Shown: positions 8,048 through 17,224 of the stretch, one piece after another
Layout: every line of letters begins with the position of its first letter
Numbering within the stretch: position 1 is the first letter of the stretch
NCBI GenBank assembly: GCA_963677445.2
Contig: CAXXGF010000080.1
Span: 70,891 to 134,890, forward strand
DNA length: 64,000 nucleotides
Direction of reading: 5' to 3'
DNA from: G963677445 sp963677445
Lineage (GTDB): Bacteria > Bacteroidota > Ignavibacteria > Ignavibacteriales > Melioribacteraceae
Made by a program: the position numbers and the translations under genes
The notes under the pieces: generated by a model
Told to the model about the DNA's origin: nothing
The model's database searches: none
What the model saw: the letters and a program-made list of their open reading frames with translations, nothing else

Positions 8048-10615
8048 CTAAATAATTTCTTTTATCGCGTTGGTTAATTCAAGCCGTATCAGTTCATATT
8101 CATTTTCTGATACCTTTTCCCCTGTTCTCTTTAAAACATAAAATGAATCGACAACATCATCAGCGCGGGTTGATATTTTTGCCAGATAAATGGAAAGATC
8201 AAGTTCATGCATTTTTTTTGTAATTTTATAGAGAAGACCTAATCTGTCGGGAGAAAAAATATCAATAATAGTATATTTCTCATGATTTTCAAACTCGATT
8301 TTTATCTTCCCTCTTCTTTTAAATATCCTGTCCTCCAGCCTTTTCCATTTCGATTTAACCCTTTCTATCTCAGCGCCTATCTGCAGGCGGTGATTAATCG
8401 CCAGCATCATATCTTTCCTGATATTGTCATACCTGCTCTCCTCAATCGGTTTATTTGTCCTGTAATCGGTAACATTAAAACTATCAATAGCAATGCTGTC
8501 ATTACGGGTAAATATTTTCGCTCCGATAATATTCAAATCATTCACCGAAAGAGTTCCACAAAGATAGGAAAGGAGAGAATCGCTATCCTTGGTAATTACC
8601 GATACATTTGTATAACTCTCGGTATTTTTAAAAAACACAGAAAGTTTTGTTCCCCTCTCTATCTCGTGAACATGCTGATCAATTTCTTCTTTGGAATAAT
8701 GCTGCAGATAACCGGGATCATCAATTGATTTAAGATGATCATTAACCGGTTTTTCACCATTATGAGCTTCGATAAGTTCCCTTGTCGCATTATTGATCAG
8801 CTCAACAGCCGAAACCTGGTTTTCAAGCATTGACCTGGTTTTACGGTAAAGTTCAAAAAGGAGATCACTTTTCCAATGAGTCCAGACAGTAGGATTAACA
8901 GCGGAAAGATCGGCGTAAGTTAAAAGATATAATAATTCGAGTGACTGAATATCGGGAAAAATAGCTGCAAATTGATTCAGGGTTGAAGGATCATTCAGGT
9001 TTCTTCTGAACGCGACCTGCTCCATCGTAAGATGATGCCTGATCAGGAACTGGACCAGGTTAATCTCCTCCTGTTCATATCCCAGCGAGGGCATAATAGT
9101 TCCGGCAATCTCACCACCCAGTATCTCATGTCCGGCAATATTTATAGGTTTCGCGATATCATGGAAAAGCGCCGCGAGATAAATTATATCCTTTTTTTTC
9201 ATCGACTTGAACAAGGTGGCGAGCCGGGAATGTTCTTCAATAAGCTTTTCAAGGTTAGTTATTGCCACAAGAGTGTGCTCATCGGCTGTATAACAATGAT
9301 AAACCCCCGGCTGAAAAAATCCCACCATCTCCCTGAACTCCGGAAGCAGGGCGCCAAGCACACCAATTTCGTTCATGGAGTTAAGAGTTTTTGCGACATT
9401 CGAAGGCATCCTCAAAATCTCACGAAAGAAAACCGATGACAAATGTTCTTCAGGCCTGTTCTCTTCAAGATCTATCACACTTTCGATTATCAATGATCTG
9501 AGATTCTCATCAAATCGCGCGTCATGAACTCCCCTGTAATAATATACCCTGAGGATATCAGAAAGAAGAAGGGGGCGATTTTCATTTATTGAAATAGTTC
9601 TTCCTTTCAGCCTGTAATCATCATCAAGCTCAATTGATAAAATATCGGATATGGGGGGAATTATCTGTTCTTTAAAGCCTTTTATCATTGTTTTTGAAAA
9701 CCGGTGAAGGATGTTGGAGGCGTAAAAATAATCCTTCATAAAATTTTTCCAGCCGTCAGAACCGGGATAGAACATTTTAGATATCTGTTCCTGATAACGA
9801 AATTCCAATCTGTCGTTTCTTCTGCCGCTCGTAAGATGAAGATTATTCCTTACGAATAAAACAAGCGCGTAACTTTCCAGAAGCCTGTTGGCCGCCCTTT
9901 TATTAATGACTCCTTTTTCATTAAGAAGTTTTATAAAACTTTCGGTATATGTGGTTTCACTCTGGGTATTCAATACCATATTGGATTTGATATGGTAGAT
10001 CCACTCAACACAATGAAGATCGCGAAGTCCGCCGGCAGAAAATTTAACATTTGGCTCCAGCATTTTAGCTGAAGAACCATATTTCCTGTATCGCAGCTCA
10101 ATATCTTCAAAATAGCGAAAAATAAGCTTTTTTCTCACATCCTCATCAATCGATTTTACAAGTTTCGCGGTCCATTCATAATAGATTTTTTCATTACCCA
10201 TAATGAACCGGGTTTCGAAAAACTGGGTAAAAGCGTGAAGATCATCCTTCAGAAACCTTTCAATATCGGAAAATTCCCTAACAGTATGTGAAACTTCAAT
10301 CCCCGCGTCCCATAACATGGTAACACTTTCTCTCATCGCGTCTTCATGTCCTTTAACCTCGGGAAAAATAAACATTATATCGATATCGGAAAGGGGAGCC
10401 AGCTCACGCCTGCAAAAACTTCCCGCCGCGGCAAGAGCGCAGCATCCACCCGCGTTTTCAATTATTTTGTATATATATTCCTCAACAAGCAGGCTGTATT
10501 CAACGCAGAACTGGTATCTTTTATTAAGCAGTTCAGTATCATTGAATATTCTTTCCTTTTCGGCAAAGAATTCTTTTTTAATACCTGAAAGGTCTCTCAT
10601 AATATAGTCCGGCAT
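8048..10615 (-). CDS. glnD: bifunctional [protein-PII] uridylyltransferase / uridylyl-removing enzyme
   Basis: Senses glutamine and uridylylates or deuridylylates the PII protein, setting nitrogen assimilation. The 855 residues carry the full domain order. A nucleotidyltransferase comes first, with GSFCRRELAPLSDIDIMF near 65-82 holding the catalytic aspartates. A helical middle follows, then an HD hydrolase domain with ALFHDIAKP near 480, then two ACT domains, the first around SVITKDSDSLLSYLCGTLS and the second around IDIFSPDRLGLLYKITKKM near the C-terminus. The start at 10615 (MPDYIMRDL) has only a weak ribosome site; the ATG at 10600 is possible. No PII or glutamine synthetase gene is in the window. 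Confidence 0.93.
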   Translation of the reverse strand: MPDYIMRDLSGIKKEFFAEKERIFNDTELLNKRYQFCVEYSLLVEEYIYKIIENAGGCCALAAAGSFCRRELAPLSDIDIMFIFPEVKGHEDAMRESVTMLWDAGIEVSHTVREFSDIERFLKDDLHAFTQFFETRFIMGNEKIYYEWTAKLVKSIDEDVRKKLIFRYFEDIELRYRKYGSSAKMLEPNVKFSAGGLRDLHCVEWIYHIKSNMVLNTQSETTYTESFIKLLNEKGVINKRAANRLLESYALVLFVRNNLHLTSGRRNDRLEFRYQEQISKMFYPGSDGWKNFMKDYFYASNILHRFSKTMIKGFKEQIIPPISDILSIELDDDYRLKGRTISINENRPLLLSDILRVYYYRGVHDARFDENLRSLIIESVIDLEENRPEEHLSSVFFREILRMPSNVAKTLNSMNEIGVLGALLPEFREMVGFFQPGVYHCYTADEHTLVAITNLEKLIEEHSRLATLFKSMKKKDIIYLAALFHDIAKPINIAGHEILGGEIAGTIMPSLGYEQEEINLVQFLIRHHLTMEQVAFRRNLNDPSTLNQFAAIFPDIQSLELLYLLTYADLSAVNPTVWTHWKSDLLFELYRKTRSMLENQVSAVELINNATRELIEAHNGEKPVNDHLKSIDDPGYLQHYSKEEIDQHVHEIERGTKLSVFFKNTESYTNVSVITKDSDSLLSYLCGTLSVNDLNIIGAKIFTRNDSIAIDSFNVTDYRTNKPIEESRYDNIRKDMMLAINHRLQIGAEIERVKSKWKRLEDRIFKRRGKIKIEFENHEKYTIIDIFSPDRLGLLYKITKKMHELDLSIYLAKISTRADDVVDSFYVLKRTGEKVSENEYELIRLELTNAIKEII

Positions 10616-10760
10616 TACTCTGCTAAGTTTAAACTATTAATGCTATTCCGACAGGTTTGGTTCAGTTAATTTCATTACCGGTCAAAATATTCACCCCTGT
10701 GAACGGGGAAAAACAGGAATTTTCAGCGCCAGGAAGGAGATGGCAAGGTAAAACAAAAAA

Positions 10761-10786
10761 GGGAAAAAGAGAAATCTCTTTTTCCC
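10761..10786 (-). terminator. Rho-independent terminator after the tyrosine phenol-lyase gene
   Basis: A 12-bp perfect stem, GGGAAAAAGAGA paired with TCTCTTTTTCCC around a 2-base centre, lies 9 bases after the stop at 10795. On the minus strand it is followed by TTTTTTG. Confidence 0.88.
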
Positions 10787-10794
10787 TGAAAATA

Positions 10795-12180
10795 TTAAAG
10801 TTTTTCGAATCTTCCCTGGAAGAAACGGAGATACTTTGGTTCGTAAACCATTTTAAGCCCCGTAATATTTTTACGGTTTTCATATACCTGGGCAATCGAT
10901 TCAACAGCGACATCAATATGAGCCTGGGTATAAACTCTTCTCGGGAAGGTCAGTCTTACAAGTTCCAGCTTGGGATATCTGTGTTTGCCGGATTCAGGAT
11001 CGCGCCCTGCCGAAACGATACCTCTTTCCATACCTCTCACGCCCGAATCAATGTAAATTTCGGAAGCGAGTGTCTGGGCCGGAAATTCATCTTGGGGCAG
11101 ATGTTCGAGGAATTTTTTAGCGTCGAGGAAAATCGCGTGACCACCTATCGGTTTTACGAAAGGCACACCATATTCTTCAAGTTTTTGTCCGCAATATTCA
11201 ACCTGGCCAATACGCGCGCGGATATTATCGAAAAGAACCATCTCTTCAATACCCCGCGCCATTGCTTCCATATCACGCCCGGCAAGACCGCCATAAGTGT
11301 GAAGACCTTCATAAATAACAACCATATTTCTCGCCTGCTCAAAAACTTCAGAGTCTTTGGTAGCGAGAAAACCACCGATATTTACCATAAGGTCCTTTTT
11401 GGCGCTCACCCAGAGTCCTTCAAAATATGAACAGATCTCCAGAAGGATTTCAGCTACTGATTTATCCTGGTATCCATCCTCACGCATTTTAATGAAATAA
11501 GCATTTTCGGTAGCGCGGGTAGCGTCGAACCACAAACGAATATCATGTTTATCACAGAATGCTTTTACCTCTTTCAAATTAGCCATTGAAAAAGGCTGAC
11601 CACCCGCCATATTAACCGGACCTGCCATTGATACATAAGCAATCTTTTCGGCGCCGACTTTATTTACCAGGTCTTCCATTTTATTAAGATCGATGTTGCC
11701 TTTAAATGGATGTTCACTATATGGATCATGCGCTTCATCGATAATTACATCGACAAAAGTAGCGCCGGAAAGTTCCTGATGCAGTCGGGTTGTTGTAAAA
11801 TACATGTTGCCCGGAACGTAATCACCCTGTTTAATTAATATTTTGGAAATCATATGTTCCGCGGCTCTTCCCTGGTGAGTAGGAACAAAATAGGGCATTC
11901 CATAATATTTTTTAACGTTATCCCAGAGGTAATAAAAGTTCCTGCTTCCGGCGTAAGCTTCATCACCGAGCATCATTCCAGCCCACTGATAATCGCTCAT
12001 TGCGTTGGTGCCGCTATCGGTTAAAAGGTCGATATAAACATCTTCTGATCTTAAAAGAAAAGTATTGTATCCTGCTTCTTCAACTGCTTTTTCTCTTTCT
12101 TCGCGGGAACGCATTTTAATAGGTTCAACAACCTTTATTTTAAAAGGCTCTGCCCAGCTTCTTTTTAATGTGTCTGACAT
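10795..12180 (-). CDS. tpl: PLP-dependent beta-eliminating lyase, tyrosine phenol-lyase type
   Basis: Splits an aromatic amino acid into pyruvate, ammonia and phenol (TPL) or indole (tryptophanase). The 461 residues match the family: IDLLTDSGTNAMSD, GDEAYAGSRNFY, VPTHQGRAAE, and SAKKDLMVNIGGF with the PLP lysine. Two positions favour TPL. The active-site stretch reads FTTTRLHQ, where tryptophanases have FDTT. The specificity segment reads GMERG, with the arginine that binds the phenol in TPL, where tryptophanases have VEIG. The start at 12180 is chosen because GGAGAAGA precedes it; an in-frame upstream ATG at 12213 lacks one. It follows queC and queF on the same strand. Activity on tryptophan cannot be excluded. 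Confidence 0.85.
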   Translation of the reverse strand: MSDTLKRSWAEPFKIKVVEPIKMRSREEREKAVEEAGYNTFLLRSEDVYIDLLTDSGTNAMSDYQWAGMMLGDEAYAGSRNFYYLWDNVKKYYGMPYFVPTHQGRAAEHMISKILIKQGDYVPGNMYFTTTRLHQELSGATFVDVIIDEAHDPYSEHPFKGNIDLNKMEDLVNKVGAEKIAYVSMAGPVNMAGGQPFSMANLKEVKAFCDKHDIRLWFDATRATENAYFIKMREDGYQDKSVAEILLEICSYFEGLWVSAKKDLMVNIGGFLATKDSEVFEQARNMVVIYEGLHTYGGLAGRDMEAMARGIEEMVLFDNIRARIGQVEYCGQKLEEYGVPFVKPIGGHAIFLDAKKFLEHLPQDEFPAQTLASEIYIDSGVRGMERGIVSAGRDPESGKHRYPKLELVRLTFPRRVYTQAHIDVAVESIAQVYENRKNITGLKMVYEPKYLRFFQGRFEKL

Positions 12181-12238
12181 TTCTTCTCCATTTTTATCTA
12201 TAATTTGAATCAATGAATATAATTGATAGTATTACTTT

Positions 12239-12628
12239 TTATGGGTTCTGATTTCCCACAAACTTTTCCCGGTACTCTTCATTGACATATTCGGTCCGGA
12301 TAACTGATGTTATACCGCCCCTTACATTAAATCTGGCAGTTAATTTCATATATCGCGGACTGCAGACTTCAACCAGATCATCCATAATTTTATTAGTAAC
12401 ACTTTCATAAAATATACCATCTTCTCTGAATGAATTCAGGTATAATTTAAGCGATTTAAGTTCAATGCAAAGTTTATCGGGGATATATTCAACAACAATA
12501 GTCGCAAAATCCGGTTGTCCGGTTTTAGGACAAAGTGAAGTGAATTCAGGCGCCGAATGCTCGATGAGATAATCTCTGTCGGCAAAATTATTTTCAAATG
12601 TTTCTAATAATTTTTTATCACTTTTCAT
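12239..12628 (-). CDS. queF: NADPH-dependent 7-cyano-7-deazaguanine reductase, short type
   Basis: Reduces preQ0 to preQ1 in queuosine tRNA modification. The 129-residue size is that of the unimodular, Bacillus-type QueF. The family signature is present: EFTSLCPKTGQPDFATI, with the cysteine that forms the thioimide to preQ0 near residue 33, then CIELKSLKLYLNSFR and GIFYESV with the substrate-binding glutamates. It lies 19 bases after queC on the same strand, so both pathway steps are in one operon. queD and queE are not in the window. Confidence 0.95.
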   Translation of the reverse strand: MKSDKKLLETFENNFADRDYLIEHSAPEFTSLCPKTGQPDFATIVVEYIPDKLCIELKSLKLYLNSFREDGIFYESVTNKIMDDLVEVCSPRYMKLTARFNVRGGITSVIRTEYVNEEYREKFVGNQNP

Positions 12629-12647
12629 AGTCAGGTCTTCTATTTAT

Positions 12648-13340
12648 TTATATATATAAGGGTCTTTGGTCATAATCTATCGGGTCTTCACGGTTAATTT
12701 CCTGAAAACCTCTTAACCTGAGGGCGCAGCTGTCGCAGATACCACAGGCTTTTGTTTCCGACTTATAACAGGACCATGTCAGGTCAAGAGGCGCTCCAAG
12801 TTTAAGACCCGCTTCAATGATCTCACTTTTTCTCATATTTATAACCGGTGTAATAATTTTTATGCCAGTACCCGGTTTTGTTCCAAGGTTAATGCTTCGC
12901 TCAATTGATTCGAAAAATTCAGGCCTGCAATCGGGATAGCCTGAAGAATCTTCGGCGACAGCTCCAATATAAATTGCTTCAGCGCCGATAACCTCAGCCC
13001 AGCTTGCCGCGACCGAAAGAATATTGCCATTCCGGTAGGGCACATAGGACGAAGGTATTTCTTTGTTCTCAAGATCGGCCGGGCTAACATCCATTGAATA
13101 ATCGGTCAGAGAAGAACCTCCTATATCGGAAAGATGCTTCAGGTCGACCACAAGACGGTAAGGACTGTTGTAATAATCGGCAATTTTGCCAAAACATTCC
13201 AGTTCCTTTTTCTGTGTTCTCTGACCATAATTAATATGAAAGAAAGCCGGTCTGTATTCCTTTGAAGCGATGGCGGCAGTTACGCAACTGTCCAGTCCTC
13301 CGCTGAGAGCAATTACAGCAATTTTTTCATTTCTATTCAT
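12648..13340 (-). CDS. queC: 7-cyano-7-deazaguanine synthase
   Basis: Converts 7-carboxy-7-deazaguanine to preQ0 with ATP and ammonia. The 230 residues have the PP-loop SGGLDS near 14, the FHINYGQR segment, PSSYVPYRNG and the C-terminal zinc site (WSCYK, then CGICDSC) typical of QueC. The start at 13340 has a poor ribosome site. Directly upstream of queF in the same direction; the queC-queF pair, possibly continuing into tpl, forms one transcription unit. Confidence 0.95.
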   Translation of the reverse strand: MNRNEKIAVIALSGGLDSCVTAAIASKEYRPAFFHINYGQRTQKKELECFGKIADYYNSPYRLVVDLKHLSDIGGSSLTDYSMDVSPADLENKEIPSSYVPYRNGNILSVAASWAEVIGAEAIYIGAVAEDSSGYPDCRPEFFESIERSINLGTKPGTGIKIITPVINMRKSEIIEAGLKLGAPLDLTWSCYKSETKACGICDSCALRLRGFQEINREDPIDYDQRPLYI

Positions 13341-13378
13341 AAACGGAAATATAAATATTCAGTTGTTTTAAACAAAAT

Positions 13379-14530
13379 TTAATCAAAGGCTGTTAGTATA
13401 AATATCGCGATAATCAGACTAACAATGCCTGAAATCATAAAAGGGATCGACGCTCCGTAATAATCCCATAAAAATCCTGTCGCGGCCGACCCGGCCATTA
13501 CTCCGAAACTTGAGAGGGAATTTAGCAGGCCGATCGCCGATCCCCGGTTGTTATCCTTAATCAGATCAGATACCCAGGCTTTCGAAATCCCTTCGGTCGC
13601 GGCAGAATAAAATCCGTAAAAGGCAAAAAGCGCCCACAGCAGATATTGACTGCTGTTAAACGCGAATCCAAAATATACTATTGAAAAGATTATCAGTCCT
13701 ATTGAAAAGATATATTTTTTCCCTATTCTGTCGGATAATAATCCTGCCGGGTAAGAAGAAAAGGCGTAAACAAAATTAAAAAAGATATATCCCGCGATCG
13801 CCAATGTGTCGGAATTAAAGAGATTCCTCGATTTAAGGATGAGGAAAACATCGCTGCTGTTCACAAAAGAAAAAATTGAAAAGAGTAGAAGAAGCAGTTT
13901 ATATTTTGAAGGCGCTTCAGACCAGAATTTTCTGTAACTGTATTCCCTTTTTTTCCCTGTTGTGTCTGCGGGGTCCCTGACCAAGAATGTAAAATATATG
14001 GCGCCGAGGGAGGGCAATATGGCAGCAAGATAAACAAGCGCGTAATTTCCGGGGTAAAAATATAATAATAAAAGCGCAGCTACAGGTCCCAGCATCGCGC
14101 CAAGTGTATCCATGCTGCGGTGAAATCCGAATACCGCGCCTGTATTTCCCCCCGCGTATCCGGCAAGGAGAGCATCCCTCGGACTTGTTCTGACACCTTT
14201 CCCGATCCGGTCGGTTAATCTGGATGTAATCACAGTGGCAACCGAAGGAAAAAAGCCTGGCAACGGCTTGATAAGACCGGAGAGGCCGTAGCCGAGAAGG
14301 ACAAAAATTGATCGTTTGCCCAGTTTATCGGAAAGAGCTCCGAAATATCCTTTTAATACTCCGGCAATTACCGAGGCGGCTCCTTCAAGTATTCCCACCA
14401 AGGCCATTGAGGCCCCGAGAGAGGCAAGAAAAATCGGGGCAACAGGGTATAGCATCTCACTCGCTATATCGGTAAAAAAGCTTACCATTCCAAGAATTAT
14501 TACCTGACGCGGCATTTTTTTTAATTTCAT
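13379..14530 (-). CDS. major facilitator superfamily transporter
   Basis: A 383-residue integral membrane protein with about 11-12 predicted hydrophobic helices. It has the MFS loop 2-3 signature GALSDKLGKRS near 70 and its second-half echo LLSDRIGKKY near 245, and RTSPRDALLAG after helix 4, a pattern of an MFS subgroup often annotated as multidrug or unknown-substrate exporters. The substrate is not deducible. It precedes queC with a 38-base gap on the same strand; a functional link is not evident. Confidence 0.87.
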   Translation of the reverse strand: MKLKKMPRQVIILGMVSFFTDIASEMLYPVAPIFLASLGASMALVGILEGAASVIAGVLKGYFGALSDKLGKRSIFVLLGYGLSGLIKPLPGFFPSVATVITSRLTDRIGKGVRTSPRDALLAGYAGGNTGAVFGFHRSMDTLGAMLGPVAALLLLYFYPGNYALVYLAAILPSLGAIYFTFLVRDPADTTGKKREYSYRKFWSEAPSKYKLLLLLFSIFSFVNSSDVFLILKSRNLFNSDTLAIAGYIFFNFVYAFSSYPAGLLSDRIGKKYIFSIGLIIFSIVYFGFAFNSSQYLLWALFAFYGFYSAATEGISKAWVSDLIKDNNRGSAIGLLNSLSSFGVMAGSAATGFLWDYYGASIPFMISGIVSLIIAIFILTAFD

Positions 14531-14560
14531 TTCTGTTCAGCGCTTTCTTTACGATTTTTA

Positions 14561-14588
14561 TTGACAATTATTAAATTGCTGTTATATT
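14561..14588 (+). promoter_or_regulatory. sigma-70-like promoter for the Sua5/YciO gene
   Basis: TTGACA at 14561-14566 and TATATT at 14583-14588 are separated by 16 bases in the divergent intergenic region, upstream of the gene starting at 14679. Only the sequence match supports it; many FCB bacteria use a different primary consensus. Confidence 0.45.
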
Positions 14589-14678
14589 TTATTTTAAATA
14601 CCGAAAATTATTACTGGCGCCAACCGTGGGTCCAGATTTTTTATTCAAGGCTCTAAACTTAATAAAAAGGAGCATAAT

Positions 14679-15293
14679 ATGGAATATTATGAATTGCACC
14701 CTGTTAATCCGCAATTGAGATATATTAATAAGGCGGTTGAAGTGTTAAAAGCCGGAGGAGTAATTATATATCCTACCGATACTCTTTACGGTTTCGGCTG
14801 TGATATTTTTAACAGAGACGCTGTGGAAAGAGTGTATTCAATTAAAAATGAATCTCTTACAAAACTTTTCAGCTTTATCTGTCCCGATTTGAAAGATATC
14901 GCAAAATTCGCGAAAGTATCAGATTACGCATATAAATCGATGAAAAAACTGCTCCCCGGTCCCTATACATTTGTACTTCCCGCGTCAAAAGATGTCCCGA
15001 AAAAACTCTGGACTAAAAGAAAAACTGTCGGGATAAGGATACCGGATAACAATATAGCAATTGAACTTTCCCGGGAGCTCGGCAATCCTATCCTGAGTAC
15101 AAGCGTTACAAACCGTAAAGGGGAAGTTTTTTATAATCCGGAAGAAATACACACTGTGTTTAACTCCCAGGTAGACCTGATGTTATCTGTGGGAGGACTT
15201 GAAGGAGAACCCTCCACCATTGTCGACCTCTCATCCGAGGAACCGGACATCATCCGGAAAGGAGCCGGCGACACCTCTTATTTTGAATTTTGA
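14679..15293 (+). CDS. Sua5/YciO/YrdC-family protein
   Basis: Member of the family that makes threonylcarbamoyl-AMP for the t6A modification of tRNA. The 204 residues match the short YciO form: AGGVIIYPTDTLYGFGCDIFN near 28-48, KLFSFICPDL, LLPGPYTFVLPAS, the nucleotide-binding VGIRIPDN, and NPILSTSVTNRKGE. The Sua5 C-terminal domain is absent. YciO-type proteins may be less active in t6A synthesis than YrdC/TsaC, so the gene symbol is left open. AAAAGGAG precedes the start and a strong terminator follows. Confidence 0.88.
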   Translation: MEYYELHPVNPQLRYINKAVEVLKAGGVIIYPTDTLYGFGCDIFNRDAVERVYSIKNESLTKLFSFICPDLKDIAKFAKVSDYAYKSMKKLLPGPYTFVLPASKDVPKKLWTKRKTVGIRIPDNNIAIELSRELGNPILSTSVTNRKGEVFYNPEEIHTVFNSQVDLMLSVGGLEGEPSTIVDLSSEEPDIIRKGAGDTSYFEF

Positions 15294-15321
15294 TAATAAT
15301 AAATTCATATTGTTATTGAAA

Positions 15322-15345
15322 CCCGGATTATTGTCCGGGTTTTTT
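15322..15345 (+). terminator. Rho-independent terminator after the Sua5/YciO gene
   Basis: Stem CCCGGA/TCCGGG (15322-15327 with 15334-15339) and a 6-base loop, followed by a run of seven T. Confidence 0.92.
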
Positions 15346-15423
15346 ATTATACCTTTTTATGATAATCATTTGTGAATAATAATACTCATTCGGAATTAAA
15401 ATATTCTTATTTTATCAAAATCA

Positions 15424-15530
15424 TGAGCTACTAAGAAGCCCCGATTCGGGGAAACATCAAATTTAAAGTTTGGCAGCAACAATAATAGAAAAAAGGTTCT
15501 ATGAGAAATACAGTGGGTGATTTTTGTCGG
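15424..15530 (+). repeat. dispersed intergenic hairpin repeat, copy 3
   Basis: It reads GAGCTACTAAGAAG, then a hairpin CCCCG, loop ATT, CGGGG, then a tract ending in GGTTCTATGAGAAAT and AGTGGGTGATTTTTGTCGG. Compared with copies 1 and 2, the A:T pair closing the loop is G:C here and a mismatch at the stem base is repaired, so the stem is conserved. The tail from GGTTCTATG onward also occurs, inverted, near 55350-55390. Confidence 0.78.
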
Positions 15531-15620
15531 TCCAGACAATTAAACAAAACCTTTTGTTAAAGTATAACCGGATAATCCCGACGTGTAGCTTCCGCCCTAC
15601 AGGCATGCGCGTTAAGTTAA

Positions 15621-15806
15621 TTATTTAATAAAAGAATCGGCTTGTTTTTTCCTTTTTAGTACAAAAGTGTTTCTATCCTCAATCAACCATTCAAATTCTT
15701 CACCCTTCTCTATGTTAACCGACTCTGCTATTGCAGCAGGAAAATTTATGTAAAATGACTTATTTGTTGGTCTTTCGACTTTCTGAATTTTTACTGAATA
15801 ACCCAT
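15621..15806 (-). CDS. AbrB/SpoVT-like small DNA-binding protein, IS passenger
   Basis: A 61-residue protein with a swapped-hairpin AbrB-like pattern: VKIQKVERPTNKSFYINFPAAIAESVNIEKGEEFEWLIEDRNTFVLKR. This resembles the fold of MazE/AbrB-type regulators, including the P-A-x-A segment followed by 'IEKGEEFEW'. The start at 15806 is preferred to the upstream ATG at 15857 because AAGGA sits 9 bases ahead. The stop codon overlaps the inner end of the left inverted repeat, so the gene is wholly carried by the IS, divergent from the transposase. A role in repressing transposition is inferred from position only. Confidence 0.72.
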   Translation of the reverse strand: MGYSVKIQKVERPTNKSFYINFPAAIAESVNIEKGEEFEWLIEDRNTFVLKRKKQADSFIK

Positions 15807-15922
15807 AAGTTTTTTCCTTTTTTCATGAAATTTAATCTTTAAGTGCTTGAATGACAACTATTATTTGAATATATTAGATAGTATATATACTATATTTTGT
15901 CATCTTTCCAAATGGTTTTTTT

Positions 15923-17224
15923 ATGTTATCTTCTTTCTTTCAGAATTTGTGTCCTGAGTTATCTCAGCAGGAAATTGAAAAAATTGCATTCCAAACCGGC
16001 TTTTGTAAAAGAAAAGGGAAAAAGATTTTCCCTCTGGATTTCTTATCCTTTATCTGTCAGGAATCTGTTAAGGGAACTCTCAGCTTTAATGATATTGCTG
16101 CCAAAATATCATCCGAGCAGCCCTGCAATGCTTCTCGTCAGGCTTTCTTTTACAGAACTTCACCCGAAGCTCTTGATTTCTTTCAGCGTATTCTTGCCGC
16201 TGTTATGAAACATAAACATCATTTGTCTCATAAAAGATCATACGACCTTTGTAATAAATTCAATCGGATTCTTATCCAGGATAGCACTATTGTCAGACTT
16301 CCGGCTAAACTATATGAAATTTTTTCCGGTGTCAAAAACGCTCATAAAAAAGTCTGCAATGCTCGCATTCAGGGTGTCTTTGATCTTATTTCCGGGGAAT
16401 TCATCATGTTTTCGATTGATCCATATAGTTGCAATGATCTTAAAGTGGCTGACAATCTGGATGTTAAGGAAGGTGATCTGGTAATTAGAGACAGAGGTTA
16501 TTTTACCATTGGATCAATGGCTAAAATAAAAGGAAATAATGCTGATCTTATTATACGGTATAAACATAAGAACATATTTTATGATCAAGTCTCGTTAAAA
16601 GAAATTAACTTAGCTGAAAGACTGAAACAATGTGGCGCCATGGATACTATTGTCCTTGCCGGGGCTGATAAGAAAACAAAACTAAGAATCATTGCTATTC
16701 CTGTAAGAGAGGAAGTTGCCAATCAAAGGAGAATGAAAGCGAAAAAAGAAGCCAAAGACCGACAATGCTCGGCTGAGTTGTTGGAATTGCTTTCCTGGAG
16801 TATCTTTATCACTACCATCCTTGATGAAAATTTTACTGCTGATAATGCTTGTCAGATATATGCCTTGAGATGGCGAATTGAGTGTATTTTTAAGACTTGG
16901 AAAAGCAATTTCAGCTTTGATAAAATTCATAATGTTTCTCATATACAATTGAAAATATTACTTCATGCCCGATTTATTATAATAACATTATTTTTTCAAA
17001 GATTATTTGTTCCCCTTGAATCGCTGGTATTTCATGATTCCGGAAAAAATCTCAGCCTTATGAAATTTATGCGGTATATCAGCAAAAATTTTGAATCCTT
17101 TATTATGCAATTTGCTTTGCCTGACAATATTGATTACATTCTTAAATTGTTGGGCAGATATTGTACTTTTGATAAAAGAAAAAGACCTTTTTTCGAGCAA
17201 TTCTTTAGGGAGATTTCTTGGTGA
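15923..17224 (+). CDS. IS4-family transposase (DDE)
   Basis: A 433-residue DDE transposase that would cut and paste its element. The catalytic aspartates appear in IQDSTIVRLP near residue 117 and IRDRGYF near 191. The glutamate is in YALRWRIECIFKTWK near 320, which fits the Y-(2)-R-(3)-E-(6)-K signature of the IS4 family exactly. No frameshift is seen. The stop ends at the first base of the right inverted repeat. The AT-rich gap to the divergent AbrB-like gene (15807-15922) probably holds promoters for both. Confidence 0.92.
   Translation: MLSSFFQNLCPELSQQEIEKIAFQTGFCKRKGKKIFPLDFLSFICQESVKGTLSFNDIAAKISSEQPCNASRQAFFYRTSPEALDFFQRILAAVMKHKHHLSHKRSYDLCNKFNRILIQDSTIVRLPAKLYEIFSGVKNAHKKVCNARIQGVFDLISGEFIMFSIDPYSCNDLKVADNLDVKEGDLVIRDRGYFTIGSMAKIKGNNADLIIRYKHKNIFYDQVSLKEINLAERLKQCGAMDTIVLAGADKKTKLRIIAIPVREEVANQRRMKAKKEAKDRQCSAELLELLSWSIFITTILDENFTADNACQIYALRWRIECIFKTWKSNFSFDKIHNVSHIQLKILLHARFIIITLFFQRLFVPLESLVFHDSGKNLSLMKFMRYISKNFESFIMQFALPDNIDYILKLLGRYCTFDKRKRPFFEQFFREISW

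Noticed and set aside
8282..8728. Long plus-strand frames opposite glnD
   Set aside because: glnD is complete and recognisable on the minus strand; these are antisense shadows.
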